64,000 bases of DNA, from contig CM026554.1 of the NCBI GenBank assembly GCA_015143295.1, forward strand, positions 57,597,301 through 57,661,300. Direction: 5' to 3'. The notes below the pieces were generated by a model, which did not search any database, was not told the origin of the DNA, and was given only the letters and a program-made list of their open reading frames with translations. The translations under genes were made by a program, and so were the position numbers. Source of the DNA: Tetracentron sinense (Eukaryota; Streptophyta; Magnoliopsida; Trochodendrales; Trochodendraceae). Shown here in pieces: positions 22,798 to 34,584 of the stretch (its first letter is position 1; the number at the start of each line of letters is the position of its first letter).

Positions 22798-25700
22798 CTA
22801 CGAGATGTCTATACTCCCTGGTGCAAAGCAGATCCTTTCTGTTTCCAATAAATCCTGGACGATATGCTTCAGATCATAGCATCTATCCGTAGGATGCCTT
22901 GACATCTGGTGATGCCCGCAGTGTTGGTTTGCTCGGTAATTCTTCGGAAGATTTGTCGGCGGAGGTTGGGGCTCCTTTAGAGTGATTAGCTTTTTGTCCA
23001 ACAGAAATTGAAGAAGTGCCGTCATAGAATACGAGATTGGAGTGAAAGCCCAATTCTTCCTCTGCTTAAAGCTCATCTGGTGAGAGAGCAACTTTCCCTG
23101 GGGTTGCTGAGCTTCTTGGGTTGTTGGGCTTGAGCAGGTGCTTGAGGGTGCGGAGAAAGATTGTCACTAGTTCTTCTTTCGGTAAAGGGGTGTTCATTTT
23201 TCCAGTCATCTCTCTCCACCGAACTGAGTATTCAATGAAGGTTTCATTGTCCATTTGGGACATTCTCTCCGGATATGCCCTTTGGGGAAACAGGTCAACA
23301 TTGTATGAGTATTGGGCAACAAAAGTCTCGCACAGGTCCTCCCATGTCTGAACCCTGTTGGGATCCACCTTGGTGAATCACTGTAGTGCAGCTCCTTTCA
23401 AACTCTTCTGAAACAATTGTACCAGCAGTTTATTCCCGTGTTCGAGCTGGAATAACTCTCCGCGGTAAGTGCTCAGATGTGTCTCAGGACATCCCTTCCC
23501 ACTGTACTTCTCAAAGTCGGGTATCTTGAAGTCTTTGAGCAATTGGATCCCAGGATGTATGCACATGTCCCTGAAGTTGGTGGACTTAGGGGAACCCTGA
23601 GTTGTCCTCACCAGTTCTTCCAATTTCTCAATTCTCTCCCGGTATGCATTTGGGATTTGGGCAGAGCTTGAGGACACGTGGACGGACCCCGTATGAGGTT
23701 CACCACCAGCCCTGGCCTCCTCTTCCTCGAACTGGTCTATGATGGGTGATGAAATATGATGAGTAGTGTCAACACCCTATTTTTACACCCCCTTAACCGT
23801 GGTTAATTATTTTAGCTATGGTCCAAACCCTAGATCAACCCTAGTTCCAAACCCTAGGTAAACCCTTAACCATAGGACTAAACCCTAGTTAAGACCCTAG
23901 TTAACCCTAAGCTTAACCCTAGGTAGTCCTAAACCCAAACCCTAGGTAACCCTAGCCTAACCTTAGTAAGCCCTAGGTATACCCAAGGCCCAAGCCCATT
24001 TGACCAAACTTATACCTAGACAACTCAATCAAACCCAATTACCTAATTTTATTACCCAACCCAAGTAGTCAAGCCCAAATACCCAATCACCCAATTGCCA
24101 AAGCCAAAGCCTATTTCCATAGCCCAAGCCCAAATGTCATAGTCAAAGTCCAATAATCATAACCCATGACCCATCTACTAATAACCCATGATCCATAAGA
24201 CCTAATCCACATATCCATATCCACCTACCCTATATCCTACAACCCATACCCATATAACCCATAGTTCACTCAATCCACCAACTCTCTTACACCTCTCTTA
24301 CATCAACCCATACCTATATAACTCATAGTTCACTCAACCCACCAACTCTCTTACACCTCTCTTACACCCTATATCCTACAACCCATACTCATATAACTCA
24401 TAGTTCACTCAACCCACCAACTCTCTTACACTCCTTACAACACTCAATCTATCAACTCACCTTACAACACTCAAGTCTTTACCCACTAGCTCCTTTTATC
24501 CCCCATGTAAAAGACACAACCCAACCTCTTAGTTTTCCTATAAATAGAAATCCCTTAGCCCCTTAGATCCATCCCTCAAGACCCCTAGAAGGTTCTCACC
24601 CACTTGTATTTCTCTTGAGTTTGAAGAAGGGAGAAGAAACTAAGGTTTAGAGTTTGAAAAGAATTGTAAGATTAAAAGCTTAGAGTTCTTTGCTAACTCT
24701 CTTCCTTTGTGGATTCTAAAACCCTACCCCTTAGAGCATTAAAGGAGAATTCTTGGAGGAGTAGGCACTCCTTCTTTCATCTTCTCTTCTTTTTTATCTT
24801 TTTTTTTATTTGGTTCTCTCTTCTTGATCTCTCATTTCTCAAGCATAGTTGGGCCTCTCTACATCAATCTAATGGTGTAGAGGGACCCCATATCAAAAAC
24901 AAAGAGATGTTCCTTTTTTTCTTGTACATATTTTTTCTTTTTTATGTACCCACAAATGTGGATATGGGTAGGCCCATAGAGAGTGAAAGCTAAAGTTATA
25001 CCTCTCTTTTTCATTTTGTTTCTTTTTTGAGATTCTAGTCCTCTTTCTAGAATTTTTTGTGAAAGCTCATCCCCTCCCTAACATTCTTTAGAGCAACATT
25101 ACATCATTAATAATGGTGTAAATGAACCACCTTAAAAGGGAGAGGATGAGTTTTCATTTTCTTTCATTTCTTTATTTTTCCTTCATGTTCTATGTTGAAT
25201 GGGTAGGTGATGGTTTAAGGACTTAAAATAAATGATAGTTTAAGGACTTAAAGAGGACATTCTTAAAAATGTCTCATACCAAAGACAATGATATTTGATC
25301 TATTATCAACACCAATTCAACAAAATAGGTGTTGGCAATAGACCATTTACATTCATAAGACACATCCCTCTTTATATCTTAAAATATAATCTTTTAGCCA
25401 AACTCTTGGATTAAATGTGACTTTAGCTAAGTTTTTCAAAACCCTACCTATATGAAAATCCAAAAAAACATGATAACAGCTCAAAATACAAAAAAACATT
25501 CAAATATAATCAAAATACCAAAAACATGCAAATATAACAAAAATACCAAAAACATTCAAATATCTCCAAAATCCCAAAAAAATATAAAAATACAAAAAAC
25601 CAAAAAGAGACTTGTAGGATCTCTTTAGCTTTGGTTAGCTCACCTAACCATAGTTAAATCTCCTCTAACCGCGGTTAGACTTACCCCTTGTGCACTTGAC

Positions 25701-26532
25701 CTCCCCGGTCAACTAAACCATAGCCTTCTAGGCTAGATCCTTTGACCACCCTATGCACACACACACTACCCCTAGCCTCGGCACGGGCTCATGTGCCAGA
25801 ACTACGCTCGGTCTGATCTCACCATGTGAGTACGTAGGCAACCCAACTCGGGTTCGACCCTAGCCATCTAGCTTTCTATTTTTCTTGGATTAGCACTCAC
25901 TTAAAAACTTTGGACATTCTAATTAAACTTTGAGATTATAATTGGCTTAAGTTTAGGGAGTAGGTAACCGTTATAAAACGGGGGTCTTGGGGTGCCTAAC
26001 ACCTTCCTCAGGGCTTAATCGAACCACTTACCTTAACTCTGATTAGACCATTTGCCTTATCCAAACAAACAAATACCCGAGACCTATCCCTAAGAATGAA
26101 TAGGTGGCGACTCAAGTCAAAACATATAATTGTGAAAGTGGGTAGGAAGATCCCATGCTCACAAGTAGGTTGAGGTTGGATTGACGAAGGAGAGATGTTG
26201 AAGGTGAATTCTGGCTACTGCTGGTTTGATGGTGGGGGGATGTTGAGGGTGAGTGATGGTTGAGCAAGTGGTGGTGTAATGTTGATGGTAGGTAGTGATG
26301 AGATAAGGTTGGAAGTAGATAGTGGATTGGGTTGTGATGGTCTTAGCTAATTGGCCGGTTGAAAGTTGGAGGAAGAGAAGGCCTGAGTCACTGCTCGCAT
26401 AAAATCCTGAACAATGCTTTTCAGATCTTCAATGTTCTGAGTATTCTCCACTAATCTTGCCTCAAAATCCGGGACCTAAGGTTGTAATGTCGGGGTGTTA
26501 GGGTCAGTCTCTTGGCCATCTTGAGGGTTCAT
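22798..26532 (-). pseudogene. Ty3/Gypsy-type gag, split by a solo LTR
   Basis: The minus-strand frame starts at ATG 26532 (MNPQDGQETDPNTP...), with an acidic, helix-prone stretch VPDFEARLVENTQNIEDL, then is broken by a solo LTR (23767-26163) and resumes. It continues with IPNAYRERIEKLEELV (coiled coil), the gag core VQTWEDLCETFVAQYSYN and ETFIEYSVRWREMTGKM, and a zinc knuckle of the variant form C-x2-H-x4-H-x4-C (CGHHQMSRHPTDRC) followed by YDLKHIVQDLLE. In-frame stops after LQP, PAN, NQQ and ALQ and at least one frameshift disable it. It would have formed the capsid/nucleocapsid of the element. Confidence 0.78.
23767..26163 (+). mobile_element. Solo LTR inserted in gag (2.4 kb)
   Basis: Edges TGTCAACACCCTATT and CATGCTCACA, with perfect AGTAG duplications (23762-23766 and 26164-26168). 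It is in opposite orientation to, and clearly related to, the LTRs at 17548, 27536 and 41434. A TATA box (CTATAAATAG, about 24539) followed by a typical leader gives plus sense. A gag reading frame continues on both sides of it. A region near 24240-24480 carries loosely repeated ACCCATA and CTCTCTTACA words. No coding of its own. Confidence 0.9.
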
Positions 26533-27513
26533 ACTTCAACTGGTTGATCAGGTATCAACTGATTTTGCTCTTCAGATACGTGTTTAGCTCAAGGTCTACT
26601 CTTGAAAAGATGGGAGGTAAGAGTCGGAATAGATAATAGAGCAGAAAAAATATAAAGCATGTAAATGACCTAACATAGTCTAATTGACACAAGGACAATG
26701 CCCTTGGTCTGGAAGTTGGGATGGCATGCAGGAGAGGGGATTTTTGATTTTTTCTTTTTTTGTTTTAAACAAGGTGTGACATGACAGGTGTGGCCCGATA
26801 AGGTAGGCGGAAAGAACTCCGTTCTACTAACCTGGGTTGTTGGTAGCCACCTACTGGGCCAAAGTTGAAGCGGGTTAATGGGCTCACCCATTGCAACTTA
26901 GGATTTGAACCTCACATGTATGTCTGGAAACAGGGTAGGAGGTATTTTATTACAAGCACAACAAAAGGTTCAGTACATATCCCCCTGGATGAGTGTTTAT
27001 CTAGACAGAGTGTCCTGATATTCAACTATGGTTGGGGGACAGGCATAGGGTATAAGGAGGTTAAGGTTTAAAGTATCCTTCCAGGTGGGCTGCTTGTACA
27101 CTATACCTTAGCCAATTCTATATGTATGCATGCTGGTGTAATGTAGGGTGTTCCTAAAGGATGGAGGGATCACTTAACACCATATATGCGACTCATTTGA
27201 GAATGAATGATTAGTGTAAGTGGGAGCGTTCAGAATCATTCCCTGAGGATAATCACCCAGCATGAGTAATTCCGTAGACCTCCAAGACTTTTAAGCCTCT
27301 GTCATTGAGGATAATCATCCAGAAGCCGTAAGCATAGTAAGCCTATCTAATGGGTTTGATGGGTTATTACGCTATCATGCTATATATGGAATGCACTGTA
27401 CAAGAAACACCCAAAAGATATACAAAATTAGCAATCGGTTAAATACTTAGGCATTTTAATTGATGTTGAGATTAATTTGGCTTAAGTTTAGGTTTCGGCT
27501 TGAATCTTGACAG
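26169..27513 (-). other. gag start and 5' untranslated leader of the element
   Basis: In minus sense this runs from the primer-binding site to the gag ATG at 26532 and on to the solo LTR. The approximately 980-bp leader has no other reading frame that resembles a protein. Near 27435-27490 it shares AAAATGCCTAAGTATTTAA-like words with the LTR. Confidence 0.5.
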
Positions 27514-27533
27514 TCTCCAGTGGAGTCGCTGGA
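27514..27533 (-). other. Primer-binding-like site
   Basis: Immediately inside the 5' LTR, in minus sense, lies CCAGCGACTCCACTGGAGAC. I recall TGGCGACTCC(A/G)CTGGGGA-type sites in Tat/Ogre-like Gypsy elements; this copy has drifted. The tRNA partner (often quoted as Arg) is not verified here. Confidence 0.5.
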
Positions 27534-27535
27534 GC

Positions 27536-29684
27536 TGTGAACATGAGATTTTTCCGACCCACTTTCACAATGGTTGTTTGACTTGGGAGTCGCCACCTAT
27601 TCATTTTTAGGGATAGGTCTCGAGATTGGATTTAAGGGTAATGATTTCGATTAGAGTTAGGGTAAGCGGTTCGATTAAGTTTCGGGGAAGGTGTTAGGTA
27701 CCCTAAGACCCCTATTTTATAATGGTTACCGACTCCCTAAATTTAAACCAAATTAAAGTCAATATTAATGAAAATGCCTAAGTAATTAAAGTACGCTAAT
27801 CCAAGAAAAAGATAAAGCTAGCTAGGGTCGAACCCGGATAGGGTTGCCTACATACTCACAAGGTGAGATCAGACCGAGCGTAGTTCTGGCACATAGGCTC
27901 GTGCTAAGGCTAGGGGGTATGTGTGTGTGCATAAGGGTGACTTAGGGGTTAGCCCGAGGGCCAGGGTTGATTGACCGGGGAGGTCAAGTGCATAAGTATT
28001 AGGTCTAACCGCGGTTAAAGGAGATTTAACCATGGTTAGGTGAGCTAACCAAAGCTAAGGAGGTCCTACAAGTATCTTTTTGTATTTTTTATATTTTTGG
28101 GGATTTTTGAATATTTTTGGTATTTTGATATTTTATTTGAATGTTTTTGGTATTTTGAGATTTTATCATGTTTTTTTGGATTTTCATATAGGTAGGGTTT
28201 TGGCAAACTTAACTAAAGTCAAATTTAACCCAAAAGAATTTTAAGGAGAGGTTAGGCTAAAATATTGTATTTAGGACATAAAGAGTGATATTTGCATTAT
28301 GAATAGTAGATGGTCTATTGCCAACACCTATTTTGTTAGATTTGTGTTGATGACTCAAATACAATTGTCTTTATAGCATGAGGCATTTTGGACAACATCC
28401 TCTTTCAAGTTCTTAAATCATCTTTTACCCATTCAAAATAAAACATGGAGAATAAAAAGAAAAGAAAAGAAGAGACAGTAGATAAATTGAAAACTCATCA
28501 TCTCCCTTTTAAGGTAGTTCATTTATACCATTATAAATGATATAATGTTTTCCTATTGAAGGTTAAAGAGGGGATGGACTTTCACAAATAATTCTAGAAA
28601 AAGACTAGAATCCCCAAAAAGAAACAAAATGAAAAGAGAGGTATAACTTTAGCTTTCACTCTCTATGGGCCTATCTATATCTACATTTGTGGGTACATAA
28701 AGAGAAAAAAAATATGTACACAAAAAAGGATAATGGGGATCTCTCCTTGCTTTTGAGATGAGATCTCTCTACACCATTAGATTGGTGTAGAGAAACCCAA
28801 CTATGCTTGAGAAATGAGAGACCAAGAAGAGAGAACCAAATAAAAATGAGATAAAAAAAGAAGAGAAGATGATGAAAGAAGGAGTGCTTACTACTCCAAG
28901 AATTCTTCTTCAATGCTTCAAGAGGTAGAGTTTTGTTTTGAGTCCACAAAGGAGGAGAGTTAGTGGAGAACTCTAAGTTTTTAGTCTTAGAATTCTTTCC
29001 AAACTCTAAACCTTAGTTTCTTCTCACTTCTTCAAACTCAAGAGAAACATAAGTGGGTGAGAACCTTCTAGGGGTTATGAGGGATGAATCTAAGTAGCTA
29101 AGAGATTGATATTTATAGGAAAACTAAGAGGTTGGGTTGTGTCTTTTACATGATGGATAAAAGGAGTTAGTGGGTAAAGAGTTGAGTGTTGTAAGGTGAG
29201 TTGATAGGTTGAGTATTGTAAGGAGTGTAAGAAAGTTGATGAGTTGAGTGTTGTAAGGGGTATAAGATAGTTGATAGGTTGAATGTTGTAAGAGGTGTAA
29301 GAGAGTTGTAAGAAGTGTAAGAAAGTTGATGAGTTGAGTGAACTATGAGTTATATGGGCATGAGTTGTAGGATATAGGTTAGGTGGATATGGATATGTGG
29401 ACTAGATCTTATGGATCATGAGTTATTAGTAGATGAGTCATGAGTTATGGTTATTGGACTTTGACTATGACATTTGGGCTTGGGCTATGGTAAATAGGCT
29501 TTGGCTTAGGCAATTGGGTAATTGTGCTTGACTACTTGGGTTTGGGGTAATGAAATTTGGTAATTGGACTTGATTGTGTTATTTGAGTATAAGTTTGACT
29601 AAATGGGCTTGGGCTTTGCGTGAACATTGGAGCATTTCAAGAAGCGGGAAGAGGGATAGGGGGTGCAAAAATGGGGTGCTTACA
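27536..29684 (-). repeat. 5' LTR of the 12-kb Gypsy-type element
   Basis: Plus-strand edges TGTGAACATGAG and GGGTGCTTACA. TATA box (TATAAAT) in minus sense near 29118-29110. It is nearly collinear with 17548-19648, with small indels. The primer-binding-like site adjoins its low edge. Confidence 0.85.
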
Positions 29685-31144
29685 ACAAGCAAAGATAGAA
29701 ATCTAGATCTGAATTTCTAGATCTTAGATGTTTAGATCTAGAAATTCAGACTTATGAAAACAACTAGAGCTCGATGAAGGGAGAGATAAATTACCTGAGA
29801 ATTCGGAGACAGTGGCTTGGCTTACCGGGAAAGATGACAGAAGCACAAACCGAGCTGAGATCTCTACAGATCTAGAAACTAAATAATAATGACAAAACAA
29901 AACAAAACCAAATAATGATAATAACAATGGGAGATTATAGGGTCTAGATCTAGATCTAGAGATCTAAATCCAGAGAAGAGAATTGGACTGAGAAGGGGTT
30001 TGAGAAAGAAAAAGGAGAAAACAGACTTGGTGAAATCGAAAATGATCGGAGATAGAGATGGAGATGAAGACCCCGGACTGAGTTGCCATCGGTGACGATG
30101 GCTGGTAGGGATGGATTTGCTGTCGAAAGTGTTGGAACTGGGGCTGGTGAAGACAGGTAGTGCTGGCCAGATCCATGGGAGATAAAGAGAGTTGGTGCGC
30201 TAGAGCTGCCGGCGTGGAAGAAACAGAGGGAGAGATGGTGCTTGATTGCCGCTGGAATTGTGAAACTCACCGGAATTGCTGCTGGTCGAAGAAGATCTTG
30301 GGGAAGAAACCAATGATGGAGCTACTACGGTGGAGCTATAGATGTTGTTGTCGCCGGCGATCAAAGAGAATGGAAGGGGAGAGAGAGGGTGATCTCCACA
30401 ACTGCTAGCGAAGTGCTACTACTGATGAAGCTCGCTGGAGCTCTACGATGCTGGCAATGGAGGTCCTAGTTGTGTTGCCGCAAGTGAGGGTAAGGGAGAA
30501 CTGAGAGATGAGTTAAAGAAGGGAAAAGAGGAGAGGCGGCTAGTTTCCCACTTCACTGAAAATGATTAGGGCTTTAAACCCTTCTCCTGGGTTTTAATAG
30601 AATGCGGATGTGGAAATGGGTCGCGGGTCACAGGCTTCAGTGAGTTTAGGGTCTTTATGAAAAATTGGGCTTGGGTCTTTGCAAATGGATAGATGAGCTT
30701 GAATAATGGATTTTAAGCTTTGAGCTTTGAACATGGACTAAGGATAGGATTTAAGATAATAAGAAATGGGCTTTTCTCTCTCTTTCACTCAGGCGCTCGC
30801 AAAACAAAACAAAATAAAATAAAATAAAATAAAACTAGCGGGTGGCACGTGCGATGCATGTGAGAGCAGGGGCAAAGAGTTAACCATAGTTAATAGGAGT
30901 TAAAAGGGACACATGTTAACCCGCTTGGCTGTGATTCTGTTCTTTAAATAAATAGATGAGCAAGGAGTAGTTTGGGAATTAAAGTAAAACATTAAATCAA
31001 AGAGTTTCGTTTTATAGAGGGTAGTTTGGGAATTTTGGAATAATCAGGCTATGCCTGCCTGCCTCTCGCATTATAATAGTAAAGAAGATTAATAAATGGG
31101 GTTTAATAAATGGGGTTTTAGGATGTAAAAATGGGGTGTTTACA
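29685..31144 (-). mobile_element. Outer solo LTR, right (5') segment
   Basis: Continues the LTR begun at 15871. In minus sense it starts TGTAAACACCCCATTTTTAC at 31144. It contains AGATCTAG-rich words near 29700-29960 and a Helitron (30835-31088). Ser/Pro-rich frames around 29956-30408 are low-complexity leader, not genes. Its outer end lies 67 bp upstream of the first ATG of the GT47 gene. Confidence 0.72.
30835..31088 (-). mobile_element. Short non-autonomous Helitron (copy 2)
   Basis: In minus sense it starts TCTTCTTTACTATTATAATG (after A), ends with a hairpin of CATGC-ATC-GCACGTG type with one mismatch, and CTAG followed by T. The ends match the Helitron at 11307-11695. Its interior includes TTAACCATAGTTAA and AAAAGGGACACATG, words shared with the 135-bp repeats at 11875-12565. 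Confidence 0.8.
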
Positions 31145-31211
31145 AGGGTATAATACAAAACAAAAAAGACAAATCGGTATTTACAAATTACTGAAAACAT
31201 AGCTCAAATAA

Positions 31212-32230
31212 ATGGAATCCTTTCCCACTTCTATCCGTCGGCTCTATGGTATTTTTCCTCCCCTCCCCCACCTACTGAGTACTGTCCACCACCGGGAACC
31301 GGTGAGTACATGTTACAGAGCGACAAAAATGGCAGAAGAAGTTGTACGCTCCTCTCTCTACAGGAGAAAGCCAAAATTAAATTTCCTACGCAGTTGCAGT
31401 ATGCAACAACGGCGTTTAATTGTTGTGCTGCTGCTGCTAGTGGCCGTGGTGGTGTCATCATGGTCCGCGGTCTCCCACTACAATATCTCGACGCCGAAAA
31501 CTCCAACGTTCGAACTTGAATTTGTTGGAAGCAAGCCTCTGCAGGCTTCTTCTTTGCTGGAATCAACACGATCAAAAGTCAATGCTGCAGCAACACGAAC
31601 AAATCCGAGACCAACAACTAAGACAAAGAAGGGCAGCAGGCATGTGCAGAAATCAGGATCTTACCACAACTGGGAACTTTTCAATCGTGATTTTGAGGAA
31701 ATGCTCCACAGCTTTAAGATCTTCGTTTATCCCGATGTTTATATTGAAGACTTCTCCTCTGCTCGCTTCGCCCGCATTTTCCGTCCTTATTCCGACCCCT
31801 TCCATCCAAAGCTGGGAAATTACTTCAGCGAGCACATGTTTAAAATTGCTCTTCTTCGGAGTTCCATGATTACATTCCATCCAGAAGAGGCCCATTTCTT
31901 TTTCATGCCCTTTTCCATCAACGCCCTACGCAATGACCCTCGGGTGCATTCAGAGGCATCCATTGCAGAATTTGTTGCCCAATACACGACTAGGATCAGC
32001 CGCGACTTCAAATTCTGGAATGCTTCGGGGGGTTCCGACCACTTCTACGTCCATTGCCATTCCGTAGGCCGAGATGCAGCCTCCAAGCATCACGATTTGC
32101 ACAATAACGCCATTCAGGTAGCTTGCTCATCCAGCTATTTCCAAAGGCTCTATACCACGCACAAAGACGTGGGCCTGCCGCAAGTTTGGCCTCGCCCTCC
32201 TGAGAAATCATTAAACCCACCAGATGCAAG
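31212..32230 (+). CDS. GT47/exostosin-family glycosyltransferase, exon 1
   Basis: Encodes the N-terminal two thirds of a type II Golgi membrane glycosyltransferase of plant family GT47 (exostosin-like), which transfers sugars in cell-wall polysaccharide synthesis; the exact substrate cannot be told. From the first ATG (31212): a basic stretch, one membrane anchor at residues 69-84 (LIVVLLLLVAVVVSSW), a stem, then the exostosin domain with GNYFSEHMFKIALLRSS, PEEAHFFFMPFSINALRND, FWNASGGSDHFYVHCHSVG, ACSSSYF and THKDVGLPQVWPR. ATG 31329 (MAEEVV..., context AAAAATGGC) is a better start, giving the short cytoplasmic tail usual in the family. The exon ends in phase 2 at AG|GTATGC. With exon 2 the product is 501 residues (462 from ATG 31329), normal for the family. 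No disabling mutation seen. Confidence 0.88.
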
Positions 32231-32653
32231 GTATGCTCTCACCAATGCCTCCTGCCTGTGCTTATTCGCTGTTTGATTGTTTTGTGGACGCCCTTGTGTA
32301 CTTTATTCCTAGTTTTGTATAGATGATAATAAGCCAGCCAATTGGCTCGCTCCTTCGTTGAATTTTTGACTTGTTTATGGACATCAGTGTATCATACCAT
32401 GTCCGCAGAGTTTTATTTGTTTTGTTTCTCCCTATGACATTTTGATGGTGACCTGAACTTTCATGCGCGTTGAAAACTCAAACCCGTATGTCTCGGAACT
32501 TAATTCTGGAGTTTAGAGTTTAGGGAAATCTGTAACAGGGAAGTCAATACAGGTATGAGGCAAATGCAAATCTGAACTAAAAATCAATTTCTTAGATAGC
32601 TAATACACCTCTCCGTACCTTATAAAAGATTTTGAGGATCAAAGCACCGGACA

Positions 32654-32890
32654 ATATGGACATTTATCTTGATGTGGCAAAAGGTGTATGCGCCTTGGAA
32701 TTCTTGAGCTTGGAATAATTGGCATTGAATGGCATTCTTGAGATAAAATCCCACAGTAGTAACTATGCATCCATATGGACATTTATCTTGATATGGTGAA
32801 AACTGTATGTGCCTTGGAATTCTTCAACTTGGAATGATTGCCACTGTGTTGCTAAACCAGGATTTGATGTATATCGAGGGTGAACATCAT
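32654..32890. repeat. Imperfect tandem duplication, about 119 bp
   Basis: ATATGGACATTTATCTTGAT and GCCTTGGAATTCTT occur in the same order twice, starting at about 32654 and 32773. Non-coding intron sequence. Confidence 0.7.
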
Positions 32891-34584
32891 GAGTGAAGAA
32901 TTTTGAATGGATGGTTGGAAGTCGTTTCAAGTCCTTGTTCAATCATATGAAGAGGGTGACAGTGAATCTCTACTATGACACGTGAAGTTGTCGCAAGAAA
33001 AACTTGTATGATTCAAAAGACTGAAAAATACTATTTCTGGTTTAGGCAGTTCAGGTTTCCTGCCCATGAGATGCATTTGCAATTGTGTCGATAGTGTTAT
33101 AAGTCAACCTCTTCTCTATTATATCTGGTAGGACAGTCTTCCATGACCTTAGCCTGAACATAAGACATGATAGATATATACATGTAAGCCATTTAGGCGC
33201 ACAAGACTCAGATTTAATCTGTTAGAAAGGGTTCCTTCCTTTGATAAATTACTTTGTAGGGCTTTACATTTATGTTTTCTATCAGACATATATAGGCACT
33301 TGAACCCTCATCTATGGTAGTTCTTGGCATCTTGCAATGAGGTCAATAGAAGCTGCTAACATAAAAGCCTGTTCAAGAGACTTGGTATGGCTATCCTACC
33401 ATGAATCTTCTTTTTCATTTTGAGGTAATGATAATTTCTTTTTAGTTAAGACCTTCTCGAACAATTCATTTGTGAGATAATGTTGATTAGTCAACCAAGT
33501 GAATCTGACATCTTGTGTAGGGATTTATAATGGCCTTTTCAACTCTATTAACATTGTTCCTATGTGGCAACATCTAGATTTCTCATCTAGGATAAGATGT
33601 CACAATTTTTTTTTTGGCAACACTCCACCAATCATTGAATGGGCCATTCAAATTTCTCAGTTTTAGCAAAATCCCTCTATATGCCGGCACTTGATCATCA
33701 TCATGTGATAGATCAAATTGGTCTCTCTTACCATTGCAATTACATATATGGTATACAAAATTTCAATTTTATGGATGGAAGTAAACAATAATGTTGGTGC
33801 AAGTTGAAGGCTTTAGAAGGATGAGGGTAATACCAGCGATGCAGACGAAGTTAGTAGGAAATGGTTTATGTTACAGAACAAGATTTCTGTTGCTGACTCC
33901 AATTTGTATCTTTCATAAACCCTAGTTTACTATTCCTAATTTTCTACTTGGTATCAGAGCAAGAAATCAAGGCCTGCATTTTTTTAATGACATGAATAGT
34001 GCTGCATGAATAGTGTTGTGTGAATAGTGCCTTGTGACTAGTGTTGCGTGAATAATGCCGCTTGAATCTGGTATGGCTTAATATTTTTTGGAGTTCGAGT
34101 TGATTTTATTCTAAGTTTTTGGAGTATCTAAGTTGATGTTTCATGCTCTTGAATGATTTTATGAAATATAATCAGATTTACATCATTCGAGTTTAAAAGA
34201 TTTTTGGGGTTGTTGATGGACATTTAGATCTACTATGAATCATTAGATCTAGAGTTATAAATGCGTGGATTCATTGGTTTTAACAAAACAATAGTTGTTT
34301 GGAGTTTGTTTGCTGAAATGGTATGATTCCGGGAACCCTAAAGTTGTTCAGTAAGCTGTTTTTGTGAAAAAAAAATCATATTTAACTTCTTTAAGAGGTG
34401 TTGGCAGTATTTATTATTGCTGTTTTTGTACTAAAAAAGTTGTTATTGACCTGATTGGTCCTTTTTTGTGGAAGAGGTGTTTCCTTTTGAAGTATTGGAA
34501 TTATTGGGGTTGTTTTTTTTGCAAATCAAATATTTTTTTTTCTTCTGATTTGAGTTGATTGGAAACAAAGAAACACTGAAAAAA

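Larger units (their letters stand above)
17548..29684 (-). mobile_element. Gypsy-type LTR element without pol (12.1 kb)
   Basis: Two direct LTRs (17548-19648 and 27536-29684) enclose a primer-binding-like site, a gag pseudogene and a polypurine tract, all consistent with minus sense. Flanks are GCAAG (17543-17547) and ACAAG (29685-29689), one base apart. The interior is about 7.9 kb, of which 2.4 kb is a later solo LTR (23767-26163). No protease, reverse transcriptase, RNase H or integrase words were found in 19649-22797, where tandem arrays lie instead. Thus it resembles a large non-autonomous derivative that kept gag. Large LTRs, a CGACTCCACTGG-type primer site and internal tandem arrays suggest the Tat/Ogre side of Ty3/Gypsy, which is inference. 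Confidence 0.8.

Noticed and set aside
24709-24993. Phe-rich 94-codon frame and its equivalent near 28671-28949
   Set aside because: Leader sequence of the Gypsy-type LTR, repeated in each LTR copy; T-rich low complexity.
29956-30408. Ser/Pro-rich frames on both strands in the outer LTR
   Set aside because: Low-complexity LTR leader; both strands are open only for short distances and there is no domain.
31231-32229. Alternative frames overlapping GT47 exon 1 on both strands (up to 117 codons)
   Set aside because: Shadows of a real coding exon; none has recognisable domains.
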